Assembly: GCF_002154555.1 (NCBI RefSeq)
Contig: NZ_MUNF01000072.1
Span: 1-50,727, forward strand
Source: Streptomyces murinus
GTDB taxonomy: Bacteria; Actinomycetota; Actinomycetes; Streptomycetales; Streptomycetaceae
Direction of reading: 5' to 3'
Length of the DNA stretch: 50,727 bases
Shown here in pieces: positions 8,298 to 16,160 of the stretch. Position 1 is the first letter of the stretch; the number at the start of each line of letters is the position of its first letter. The translations under genes and the position numbers were made by a program. The notes under the pieces were generated by a model. That model had not been told where the DNA came from. It saw only the letters and a list, made by a program, of their open reading frames with translations, and did no database searches.

Positions 8298-8661
8298 AGC
8301 GGAAGCGGAAGCGGAAAGGGAAGCACCGAACCCCGCGGCCGAACGAGATCACCGCCTTCTGAACCGCCGCCGGACGCTCTGGGCTCAGTGGCCCGACTCG
8401 CCTGACTCGCCCATCCCCGTGCCGCCGGGCCAACTCGCCCCCTGACACCGGAATTTGCCGGACCGCATGCGACAAAGCGGCGGTACACGCTCCCCCTGCG
8501 GACCGGTCCGTCGCGCCGCTGAGCGCGTGAGACGCGTGCCCCCGGGTAACCGGCGATGACATGAACGCGTTGAGGAAACGGCCGCTGAGGCCGCCGTACG
8601 GACATGACGGCGAAGCGCCGTCCATCGCCGGCACCGTCACCGTCGGACCGAGGAGGTAGAC
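8298..8661. other. non-coding gap with a hexamer repeat
   Basis: No convincing gene is seen in this 364-bp gap. At its left edge (about 8297-8324) the unit GGAAGC repeats three times and then imperfectly once more. At the right end AGGAGG at 8651-8656 is the ribosome site for the next gene. The rest should hold the promoter of the two small membrane proteins, but no clear hexamers stand out. Confidence 0.4.
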
Positions 8662-8826
8662 GTGCTCTTCCTGGTCGTCGCCCTGCTCCTGCTGGGCATC
8701 ATCCTGGGCTCGGCCGCCTACCTGCCCTGGCCCGTCACGCTGGTGGTCGGTGCCGTGATCGTCGGCTGGCTCGTCGTGTTCGCCGGACGCGAGCGGCGTC
8801 GGCGCGGCCGGACGAGGAGGGCCTGA
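8662..8826 (+). CDS. small membrane protein, 54 residues
   Basis: A GTG at 8662 lies five bases after a perfect AGGAGG. The product is one or two hydrophobic segments (MLFLVVALLLLGIILGSAAYL and VTLVVGAVIVGWLVVFAG, joined by a PW turn), followed by an Arg-rich cytoplasmic tail (GRERRRRGRTRRA). This fits a small inner-membrane protein with positive-inside topology. It stops two bases before the next gene, so the two are almost surely co-translated. The function is unknown. Confidence 0.75.
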   Translation: MLFLVVALLLLGIILGSAAYLPWPVTLVVGAVIVGWLVVFAGRERRRRGRTRRA

Positions 8827-8828
8827 TC

Positions 8829-9104
8829 ATGCGGTTGACCGCACCACCCTCCGCGCACACGGGCCGACGGGACACCGAGGGCATGGCGGTGGCCTCCTTC
8901 GTCCTGGGGCTACTCGGACTGCTCGTCCTCAACCTGGTCCTCGGCCCCATCGCCATCGTGCTCGCCGTCATCGCCCTGCGCCGGGACACACCCCGCCGGT
9001 TCCGAGCCCTGCTCGGACTGGGGCTCGGCATCGCCGACCTGGTCGTCTTCGCCGTACTGGCGTCCGTCCACGGAGCCACGTCCTGGTCGATCTGGGGCGG
9101 CTGA
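8829..9104 (+). CDS. DUF4190-like small membrane protein
   Basis: The 91-residue product has a short polar head, then the pattern GMAVASFVLGLLGLL, a Gly-Pro-IAIVLAVIALRR loop and a second membrane segment, GLGLGIADLVVFAVLASV. That is the two-helix DUF4190 layout common in Streptomyces. The ATG lies two bases after the preceding stop, so it is coupled to the upstream small membrane protein. Its role is unknown. It converges on the MFS gene. Confidence 0.75.
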   Translation: MRLTAPPSAHTGRRDTEGMAVASFVLGLLGLLVLNLVLGPIAIVLAVIALRRDTPRRFRALLGLGLGIADLVVFAVLASVHGATSWSIWGG

Positions 9105-9246
9105 GCACCCCGGGGCGCCGGTGCCGCGCCCGACAACGGAAACAGCGCCGGGAGCGGGATGCCGGGGCGGCCGACCGGCCCTGCCACTCGTCGCGCCCCG
9201 CAGGAACCTGCCCCCCGACTTGTCGTGCCGCCCGGCCGCGAAGGCG

Positions 9247-10542
9247 TCACAACAAGTCGGTCGCACTCTCCAGCGCGGGAACCTCGGACGCCGGACGCTC
9301 TGGGCCGCCGGCCGGGGCCGCGGCACGCAGCGCCGCTTCGACCCGGCGATTGCTGGTCATGGATGCCGTGACGGCCGTCATCGCCAGGAGGAGGACGGCG
9401 GCGGCGTAGAGCGGGGTACGGATGTCGCAGGCGGTGGCCAGCCAGCCGCCGAGGAAGGCACCGACGGGGGCGGCGCACATGGCCAGCATGCGGGAGGTGG
9501 CGGCGACCCGGCCCATGAGGTGGGCCGGGACGATCGCCTGCCGGAGGGAGGGCGCGAGCACCATGGTGGCCCCCATGCCGGCCCCGCAGACGGCGAGCGC
9601 CACCCCGGCCACGTACGGGTCCGGGGCGCAGGCGAGCCCGAGGACGGCAAGGCCTTCGACCGTGGCCGTACAGGTCAGCGCGGTGCCGGTGCCGAGCCGT
9701 CGGCCGAGCCGGGAGGCGATACCCGCGCCGAGCAGTCCGCCGGTGGCCTCCGCCGTGAGCAGCAGGCCGAAGCCGTAGGTGTGGACGCCGAGACGGTCGT
9801 GGGCGAAGAGGGCGAGGACGGTCTCCACGGCGAGGAAGGCGACGTTCCCGACCGCCGGGCGGAGCGCGAGCCCGAGCAGCACCCGGTCCCGGAAGACGTA
9901 CGAGGCCCCGGCCCGCGCCTGCCGCAGCAGCGACTCGTGGGCCTCCGGGACCGGCCGGGGCAGGGCGGGCAGCGTACGTACGAGCAGCGCGGAGAGCAGG
10001 AACGACACCGCGTCGCCGAGCAGCGGAACCGCACGTCCGAGCGCGAGCAGCGCGCTGCCCGCCGGCGGCCCCGCGAAGCCGGACATGGCGGTCTGGGCGC
10101 CGCGCAGGCGGGAGTTGGCGCGCTCCAGGAGGGCGGGGTCGCGGCGGAGCAGATCCGGCAGATAGGCCGTGGCCGCCGTGTCGAAGAAGAGCCCGCCGAG
10201 GCCGAGCAGAAAGGCGACGGCCGCGAGCAGCCCGATGCTCAGCACATCGAGCACGGTGGCCGCCGCCGGTATCGCGAGCAGCGCCGCACGCGCCGTGTCC
10301 GCGGCCCACATGACGCGCCGGCGGTCCCAGCGGTCCACCAGCGCGCCGCCGAGCACGCCGAAGAGCAGCCACGGCAGCGTCCCCGCGGCCGTGACGACGG
10401 CGAGTGCCATCGGATCCCGCGTCAATGTCAGGGCGAGCAGCGGCAGCGCGGCATATGTGACTCCGTCGCCGAGCGAGGAGATCGTCTGCGCGGTCCACAG
10501 CCGCCCGAACCCTGTCGGCAACTTCACGACGTCCGCGGTCAC
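9247..10542 (-). CDS. MFS transporter, EntS-like (MFS_3) group
   Basis: The 431-residue protein has about 12 hydrophobic segments. It opens with the MFS_3 pattern FGRLWTAQTISSLGDGVTYAALPLLA, followed by the cytoplasmic loop GGALVDRWDRRRVMW, which carries the conserved D-R-x-x-R-R of this group. Relatives are siderophore and drug exporters. Its GTG start overlaps the stop of the ArsR-type regulator by four bases (GTGA), so the regulator and transporter form one unit and the regulator probably controls efflux of its own ligand. The substrate is not predictable. Confidence 0.88.
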   Translation of the reverse strand: MTADVVKLPTGFGRLWTAQTISSLGDGVTYAALPLLALTLTRDPMALAVVTAAGTLPWLLFGVLGGALVDRWDRRRVMWAADTARAALLAIPAAATVLDVLSIGLLAAVAFLLGLGGLFFDTAATAYLPDLLRRDPALLERANSRLRGAQTAMSGFAGPPAGSALLALGRAVPLLGDAVSFLLSALLVRTLPALPRPVPEAHESLLRQARAGASYVFRDRVLLGLALRPAVGNVAFLAVETVLALFAHDRLGVHTYGFGLLLTAEATGGLLGAGIASRLGRRLGTGTALTCTATVEGLAVLGLACAPDPYVAGVALAVCGAGMGATMVLAPSLRQAIVPAHLMGRVAATSRMLAMCAAPVGAFLGGWLATACDIRTPLYAAAVLLLAMTAVTASMTSNRRVEAALRAAAPAGGPERPASEVPALESATDLL

Positions 10543-11078
10543 TTGGCGTCTCCTTCGGCCTGCGCGCGGGATGCCGGGTGGAACAGCGCGAAGACGAGTG
10601 AGGCGTCCGGCAGCGATGGATCGGACAGCTCCCGGTACTCGTCCGCCAGAGCGTGCAGCCGCGCCGCCAACTGGGCGAACTGCTCCTCGGTGAGCCGCAG
10701 ATGCGCCATCCGTACCTGCCGCTCGCCGTCCACCGGCGATGCCTCCAGGTCCGCGACCGCGTGCCGCATCAGTACGTCCGGCCCTCCCTCGCCCGGATCC
10801 GGCAGCACGATCGACCGCGCGGCCATCGCGTAGTACCGCTCGGTGACCCCCCGCACCTTCCGCGTCCGCACCACCTTCACCAGGCCCGCCCGCTCCAGGA
10901 GGCGCACGTGATAGCTGGAACTCCCCTTCGCGAGGCCGACCCGCTCGGCGATCTGCGTGATCGTCGCCGGCTCGAAGCGGAGTACGGCCATGATCCGGTG
11001 ACGCGTCAGGTTGGAGACGGCGCGCAGCTGTTCGTCGGTGCTGACGCGAAGCGTCTCGGGAAGATCATCGGTAGGCAT
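10539..11078 (-). CDS. ArsR-type winged-helix regulator
   Basis: The 179-residue protein has an N-terminal winged helix-turn-helix (RAVSNLTRHRIMAVLRFEPATITQIAERVGLAKGSSSYHVRLLERAGLV, residues about 17-66, here shown only by its ends: LTRHRIMAVL and SSYHVRLLERAG). A helical C-terminal domain follows that carries no obvious metal-binding cysteines, which argues for a small-molecule or drug-responsive member rather than a metal sensor. It is first in a two-gene operon with the MFS transporter and starts six bases from a perfect inverted repeat, so autorepression is likely. Confidence 0.85.
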   Translation of the reverse strand: MPTDDLPETLRVSTDEQLRAVSNLTRHRIMAVLRFEPATITQIAERVGLAKGSSSYHVRLLERAGLVKVVRTRKVRGVTERYYAMAARSIVLPDPGEGGPDVLMRHAVADLEASPVDGERQVRMAHLRLTEEQFAQLAARLHALADEYRELSDPSLPDASLVFALFHPASRAQAEGDAK

Positions 11079-11083
11079 GCCAG

Positions 11084-11109
11084 CAATGGTCAACGTTTCT
11101 TGACCATTG
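11084..11109. promoter_or_regulatory. perfect inverted-repeat operator for the ArsR/MFS operon
   Basis: CAATGGTCAA and TTGACCATTG are perfect ten-base arms around a six-base centre. The site begins five bases upstream of the ArsR start codon. The right-hand arm read on the minus strand also includes a TTGACC-like -35 element. The position and symmetry fit a repressor site that covers the promoter of the regulator/transporter operon. Confidence 0.7.
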
Positions 11110-11329
11110 AGCAAGGGATTTTCCGAACCCCGCCGGGATCGCCCGGTGTCCGAACGGGTGAGTGTTGCCGAGGTGACGGTCCCCGACGCGGGCCTGGTCC
11201 ACGGTCCGCTGGAGCACACCCCGGACAGCAAGAGGGTGAAGCCGGGCGCCACCATGAAGGCCGAGGCTTGCGGGCGGCGGTCACGGAACCGCGCATTCCC
11301 CGTCTCCGTGGCTGACTCCGTGGCTCCGC

Positions 11330-11869
11330 TCAGGCGGTGAATCTGCCGCAGAGCCAGTTGCCCGGTTCCGTGGGGTCGTCGCTCGTCCAGAACTGGCGCC
11401 ACAGCAGCGCGAACTCCCCGCGGTCGAGATGGCCGTCGCCGTTCGCGTCGAGCAGTTCGAAGATGCCCGTCAGGTCAACCGGGCGCCCGTTCCAGGTCTC
11501 CACGAGTCGCCGGTGCTCCTCCGGGCTGATGCGGCTGTCCCCGTCGGCGTCCACGGCGTCGAAGACCGTGTTCGCCGTGGCGGTGACCTCCGCCGCCATC
11601 GCGGGCAGTCTGTCGACCACGGTGAGCAGTTCGGGCAGGTCGACCGTCCCGCTTCCCCGGGCGCCCCCGGCCTCGCGCAGTGCCGACCACCACCCCATCA
11701 GAAGGTTCTCGACCCGCGCGCGCAGTTCCGTCCCCGGGCCCACCGCCGGCAGTCGGCTCCAGCGGGCGACCAGCGCCCTGAAGTCCTCCTCGCGCAGACA
11801 GCCGTCCCCGTCGGCGTCGAACGCGGCGAACATCCCCCTGAGCTTGCGCTCCTGAAACTCGCTGGCCAT
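11330..11869 (-). CDS. EF-hand calcium-binding protein, calerythrin-like
   Basis: The 179-residue protein has three canonical 12-residue calcium loops: DADGDGCLREED at residues 18-29, DADGDSRISPEE near residues 105-116 and DANGDGHLDRGE near 139-150. A degenerate second hand lies around GGARGSGTVDLPE. The four-hand arrangement with one inactive hand is that of calerythrin-type sarcoplasmic-calcium-binding-like proteins of actinomycetes, thought to buffer or sense calcium. A GGAGG ribosome site lies just ahead of the ATG. No signal peptide, so it is cytoplasmic. Confidence 0.88.
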   Translation of the reverse strand: MASEFQERKLRGMFAAFDADGDGCLREEDFRALVARWSRLPAVGPGTELRARVENLLMGWWSALREAGGARGSGTVDLPELLTVVDRLPAMAAEVTATANTVFDAVDADGDSRISPEEHRRLVETWNGRPVDLTGIFELLDANGDGHLDRGEFALLWRQFWTSDDPTEPGNWLCGRFTA

Positions 11870-12328
11870 GAACGGCCTCCCTCGGCACCGAACCGAACCG
11901 CGGACCCCGGTGAACGCCCCGCGCAGCGGCGGCGGACCACCGGTCACTGTAGGTCGCGGGCCGGACGCTCCCAAGTGGGCACATGAGTGCGAGCGATCGG
12001 AGGCTCGTGGCCCCGATCCCGCTCGTCCCAACCGTCGCTCTGGGACGACCGGTTCAAATATTCGCAAAGGGTACGTGCCGCACTCCGGTCCGTCGCCCCG
12101 GCGTCCCCGGCGCTGTGCTGTCCGCCGGCCTCCGCCCCGCATGCAAAGGGTCCTTTTGGCATGGCCAACCATCCCTTATGGAATCGGGTCGGCATGTGAC
12201 CACCGTCTCCGCTCCGCCGGGAACCGGAAGGGGCGTGAATTCGTCGCCCCGGGCCAAGCCCCTTGCCTGAAAGGCTCGTTGATGCAAGCCCGTTCCGAAT
12301 GGTGAGATACGCTGAGTGACAGCGGTTG
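11870..12328. promoter_or_regulatory. upstream region of the LuxE/LuxC cluster
   Basis: This 459-bp divergent gap lies between the EF-hand gene and the first gene of the five-gene cluster. It is noticeably less G/C-rich in parts (for example GGTTCAAATATTCGCAAAGG near 12050, and around 12140-12180). A near-palindrome, CAAAGG-GTC-CTTTTG, lies at about 12146-12160. It probably contains the cluster promoter and perhaps an operator, but no hexamer pair is certain. No regulator gene is embedded in the cluster itself. Confidence 0.4.
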
Positions 12329-13690
12329 ATGAAACGGTCCTCCGGCCCGACCTCCGGGGTGGACCGAATCCTCCGTACCCCCGTCGTGCCCATAAACCGC
12401 CGACGGGTACTCCTCTTCGAGCAGGAATTGATGCCCGTTCAATCATTGGCGGAGCTGGTACGCTTCGCGCGCCTCAACTCACCGTTCTACCAAGAGCTTT
12501 ACTCGCACCTCCCCGACCAGGTCACCGAGCTCACGGACCTGCCGGTCGTGCCCCAGGCGGAATTCTGGCGGGCCAACTCACCCCGTGAGAACAGGCTGCT
12601 GACGGCCCCACTTCAGGAAGCCGTCGTCTTTCGCAGCGGCGGAACCACGGGATCCCCGAAGTTCTCCTGCTACACACGCACGGAATGGCGGGAATTCACC
12701 TCCGCTTTCGGCGCCGGACTCGTCAACGCCGGTCTGCGGCCGGGCCATCGAGTGGCCGATCTGTTCTACGCCGGAGACCTGTACGCGAGTTTCACCTTCA
12801 TCCTGGATTCACTGCACCGTTCCCCGGTGGCCAACGTACGGCTTCCGCTGGGCGGCGCGACGCCCTGGGAATCCACCGCGGCCACCCTGGAGGAGTTCCG
12901 CGTCGAGGTCGTCGCCGGCACCCCGACCACCCTGTGCGCGCTCGCCGAACGCCTCACCGCGGCCGGCCGCACCCTGCCCGACGTCGAACTCCTCTTCTTC
13001 GGCGGGGAGTGCCTCTTCGGCGACCAACTCCCGCTGCTCGGCAAGGCGTTCCCGAACGCCGAGGCACGCTCACTGGGCTATGCGAGCGTCGACGCGGGCC
13101 TCCTCGGCGAGGCCGTACCCGGCGGCGACCCGCGGGTGCACCGCGCGTTCGTCCCGCACACGGCCGTGGAGATCCTCGACGACGAGGACGCGCCCGTCGA
13201 GGACACCGGCGTCCCCGGACGCCTGGTCGTCACGGATCTGCGCCGCCGGCTGATGCCGGTGCTGCGCTATCCGGCCGGCGACCGCGCGGAGTGGGTGGAC
13301 CGGGAGGCGGGCGTCTTCCGCATCCTCGGCCGCGCCGAGGAGGGCGTACGGGTCGGCCCCGTCTCCCTCTACACCGAGGACGTGCACGACATCGTGCGCG
13401 GCGCCGACACGGCGGACGAGATCACCGGGCTCCAGCTCGTGATACGCCGTCAGGACGGCCGCGACGGCCTCGTACTGCGCCTCGCCACCGGCGAACCCAC
13501 CGACCGGCACGGCGCGTTGGGAGCCGCCGTGGCCGCGGCCGTCCTCGCCCAGCGGCCGGCCTACACCGGCGCGGCGGACGCCGGACACGTGAACCCGCTC
13601 ACCGTCGAGTGGGCACGGCACCAGGATCTCGCCGTCAATTCCCGTTCCGGGAAACTGGTACGGGTCGTCGACGAACGGCCGCACTCATGA
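12329..13690 (+). CDS. PaaK-like adenylate-forming enzyme
   Basis: The 453-residue protein belongs to the phenylacetate-CoA ligase/F390-synthetase branch of adenylating enzymes. The N-terminal helix reads LAELVRFARLNSPFYQELY, the P-loop FRSGGTTGSPKFS, and the second core motif LFFGGECLFGD. The C-terminal lobe has PVLRYPAGDRAEW and a terminal SRSGKLVRVVD that supplies the catalytic lysine position. It should activate a carboxylate with ATP. It resembles the C-terminal half of the LuxC fusion four genes downstream. The ATG at 12329 is used; a TTG just before it or an ATG at 12431 are alternatives. First gene of a fully overlapping five-gene operon. Confidence 0.8.
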   Translation: MKRSSGPTSGVDRILRTPVVPINRRRVLLFEQELMPVQSLAELVRFARLNSPFYQELYSHLPDQVTELTDLPVVPQAEFWRANSPRENRLLTAPLQEAVVFRSGGTTGSPKFSCYTRTEWREFTSAFGAGLVNAGLRPGHRVADLFYAGDLYASFTFILDSLHRSPVANVRLPLGGATPWESTAATLEEFRVEVVAGTPTTLCALAERLTAAGRTLPDVELLFFGGECLFGDQLPLLGKAFPNAEARSLGYASVDAGLLGEAVPGGDPRVHRAFVPHTAVEILDDEDAPVEDTGVPGRLVVTDLRRRLMPVLRYPAGDRAEWVDREAGVFRILGRAEEGVRVGPVSLYTEDVHDIVRGADTADEITGLQLVIRRQDGRDGLVLRLATGEPTDRHGALGAAVAAAVLAQRPAYTGAADAGHVNPLTVEWARHQDLAVNSRSGKLVRVVDERPHS

Positions 13691-15024
13691 GCGCGACCGC
13701 CCCGCGCGGCCGGCGCCTGCCGCTGGTGCTGCGCAACCCCTCCTTCGGCCGGGTGTGGACCGCTCAGCTCCTCACCCAGGCCGCCGGCCGGATGTTCCAG
13801 GTGGGCGCGGTCTGGTGGCTCGTCGGCTTCGCCGGGGGCGAGCGGCGCGGTCTGGAGTCGGGCCTCTTCCTGATGGTGAGCACCCTCCCCGCGGTCGCGC
13901 TCGCCCCCGTGGTCGCCCGTGTCGTTGCGCGCCACGCGCACCACACGGTGCTGGCCGTCGCGGCGGCCGTGGCGGGCGCCGTCGCCGTACCGGTGGCGCT
14001 CTGGGCGTACGCCGGTGATCTGCCCATGGCCGCGGTGTACGCCGTGGGCCTGGCGCTGGCCGCCTGCCAGGCGGTGTTCGACCCGTGTCTGACGACATCG
14101 GTGCCCGAACTGGTCGAGGACGCCGACATCGAGGCCGCCACCGGCTTCGAACTGTCCACCCAGTCGCTGGCCGGACTCGGCGGCGGCCTGCTCGGCCCGC
14201 TCCTGGTCGACGCGGGCGGCCTCCCGGCGGTCGTCGCCGTCTGCGGCACCGCCTATCTGCTCGCCGCCCTGCTGGTCGCCTCGGCCCGTTTCCGCCAAGC
14301 GACCGGCACGTCCGACGCGCCGCAGGACCCGCAAGACGGCTCTACGGCCGGAGGAGAACGGCACGGCACGCCGTCCGCGCCCCGGACGCTGCGCCAGATC
14401 CTGGCCGGGCTCCCGTTCATCCGCCGCGTGCTGCTCTGCTTCGCCGCGGCGAACCTGTTCACCACCGCCGTCTACGTCGTCATGCCGCTGTACACCCGCG
14501 GGGTGCTGCACTCCACCGGGACGACCGTCGCCACCCTGGAGGCCGCGCTCGGCGCGGGCACCCTCGTCGGCTCCTTCACCGGGGCACGCGTACCCGGGCG
14601 CCCCGTCGCCGTCGGCAGCGCCTGCCTGGCCGTGATGGCCGTGGCGCTCGGACTGCCGGGCCTGTGGGCCGGGCACGCGACGGCGATCGGCGCGCTGGCG
14701 ATCGCCGGATGGTGCGTCGGCGTGATCGGCGTCCGCTTCGTGGCCCTGTTCCAGCGCCTGGTGCCCACGGCCGACAAACCCGGCTTCTTCGCGGTCATGC
14801 AGGCCCTCCTCGGAGCCACCTTCCCGCTGTCCTCCCTCGTCTTCGGCGCGCTCGGCGACCACCTGGGCGCGCGGGCGCTCTGCCTCGTCCAGGGCGCCGG
14901 ACTGGTCCCGGTCGCGCTCGCGCTGTGGTGGCTCGCCGGCCGCGCGCGGCCCGACACGCCGCGCACCTCCCCGGGCGACACGGCGACGACGGCGCACCTC
15001 ACCCCGGCGGGGGAGACGTCATGA
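13687..15024 (+). CDS. MFS transporter (MFS_3 group) of the LuxE/LuxC cluster
   Basis: The 445-residue membrane protein opens with LVLRNPSFGRVWTAQLLTQAAGRMFQVGAVWW, the N-terminal pattern of the MFS_3 exporters. It has about 12 hydrophobic segments split by a polar Asp/Gln-rich loop near residue 210. Its ATG overlaps the preceding stop (ATGA), and its own stop overlaps the next ATG. In this context it most likely exports the product of the pathway or an intermediate. The substrate is unknown. Confidence 0.85.
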   Translation: MSATAPRGRRLPLVLRNPSFGRVWTAQLLTQAAGRMFQVGAVWWLVGFAGGERRGLESGLFLMVSTLPAVALAPVVARVVARHAHHTVLAVAAAVAGAVAVPVALWAYAGDLPMAAVYAVGLALAACQAVFDPCLTTSVPELVEDADIEAATGFELSTQSLAGLGGGLLGPLLVDAGGLPAVVAVCGTAYLLAALLVASARFRQATGTSDAPQDPQDGSTAGGERHGTPSAPRTLRQILAGLPFIRRVLLCFAAANLFTTAVYVVMPLYTRGVLHSTGTTVATLEAALGAGTLVGSFTGARVPGRPVAVGSACLAVMAVALGLPGLWAGHATAIGALAIAGWCVGVIGVRFVALFQRLVPTADKPGFFAVMQALLGATFPLSSLVFGALGDHLGARALCLVQGAGLVPVALALWWLAGRARPDTPRTSPGDTATTAHLTPAGETS

Positions 15025-16160
15025 CCGTCGTCCTCGCCCCGGCGGCGGTCCAGGACATCGCCGAACTGCGGCAGTTGTACTTCGACGTGTACGGCCACGG
15101 CTACCCGGTGCCGCTCGGCAGCGACCCGGCCGTGATGCGCCGGATGATCACCGACGGCTCCGCCCACTGGCTCACCGCCCGTACGCCCCGCGGGAACCTC
15201 GTCGGCTCCGCCGTCGTGCAGACGGACGCGGGCAGCCGCGTCGGCAAACTCCTCGGACTCGCCGTGCACCCCGGGCACCGCGGCGGCGGACTGGCCTCCC
15301 GGCTGACCGGCGCGGTGTGCGAGGCGGCCCTCGCCACCGGTGTGCTCGACTCGCTCTACGCCACCGTGCGCGTCGTCACCGAGGGCCCCCAGCACGTCGT
15401 CGTACGCAACGGCTTCCGGCCGCTCGGCCTGCTGCCCAACGCCGTCGAGGTCGACGGCTGCGAGAGCCTCGCGCTCTTCGCCCGCTACGCCGACGGCGTG
15501 CTGGAACGGCGGGCTCCCGTGGACCGCGTGCCCGAGCGCCTCGCGGGGCTGCTGGCCGCCGCGTCCGCGGGCATCGGCATCGACTGCGCCGGCACGGCAC
15601 GGGCCGTCGCCCTCGACAGCGCGCCGCGCCGGGCCTTCGGGGCCGAGCCGATCGAGCTGATCTCCGCCCCGGCCTTCGTACGGCGCCGCTTCCTCGAACG
15701 GTTCCCCCGCGCCGCCGACCGCTTCTTCCCCCTGCACACCCCCAACGCGCTGCTGGTCGCGGCCGACGGCGGCTTCGAGGCGTACGCCGACCTCGACCCG
15801 GTGGCGGGCAGCTGCGCGCTCGTGGCCGTCCACCCGCGCCCCGCGGCGCTGACCGGCGCCCTGGAGGCGCTGATGACCACGGTCACCCGGGCCGGCGCCG
15901 ACTACGCCGAGACCCTGCTGCCGCTGGCCGACACCGAGGCCCTGGAGATCTTCCTGGCCTCCGGGTTCGTACCGAGCGCGGTCTACCCGGCGATGCGGCG
16001 CGTCGGCGACCGGCTGCACGACTACGTGGTGCTCTCCCGCACCAGCCGGCAGATCGACTTCCGTACGACGGCCGTGAGCCCGCTGCTCCAGCCCTACCTC
16101 GGCGCCTATCTGAGCGCCTGGGCCTCCACCTATCTGCCCCTTCACGAGGTGTCCCGATGA
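15021..16160 (+). CDS. two-domain GNAT N-acyltransferase
   Basis: The 379-residue protein has a GNAT fold in residues 1-150. Its acyl-CoA-binding segment is KLLGLAVHPGHRGGGLASRLTGA, and the terminal strand reads VVVRNGFRPLGLLPNAVEV. The second half (about 200-379) repeats GNAT-like secondary structure without a clear pyrophosphate loop, ending in IFLASGFVPSAVYPAMRRVG, and so looks like a degenerate second GNAT domain. The likely role is transfer of an acyl group to an amine or hydroxyl in the pathway. It is coupled by ATGA overlaps to both neighbours. Confidence 0.75.
   Translation: MTVVLAPAAVQDIAELRQLYFDVYGHGYPVPLGSDPAVMRRMITDGSAHWLTARTPRGNLVGSAVVQTDAGSRVGKLLGLAVHPGHRGGGLASRLTGAVCEAALATGVLDSLYATVRVVTEGPQHVVVRNGFRPLGLLPNAVEVDGCESLALFARYADGVLERRAPVDRVPERLAGLLAAASAGIGIDCAGTARAVALDSAPRRAFGAEPIELISAPAFVRRRFLERFPRAADRFFPLHTPNALLVAADGGFEAYADLDPVAGSCALVAVHPRPAALTGALEALMTTVTRAGADYAETLLPLADTEALEIFLASGFVPSAVYPAMRRVGDRLHDYVVLSRTSRQIDFRTTAVSPLLQPYLGAYLSAWASTYLPLHEVSR

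Noticed and set aside
12685-13686. Upstream extension of the MFS frame in the LuxE/LuxC cluster
   Set aside because: Codons before 13687 overlap the adenylating-enzyme gene in another frame and are Arg/Gly/Pro-rich. The ATG at 13687 gives the correct MFS N-terminus and the ATGA overlap.
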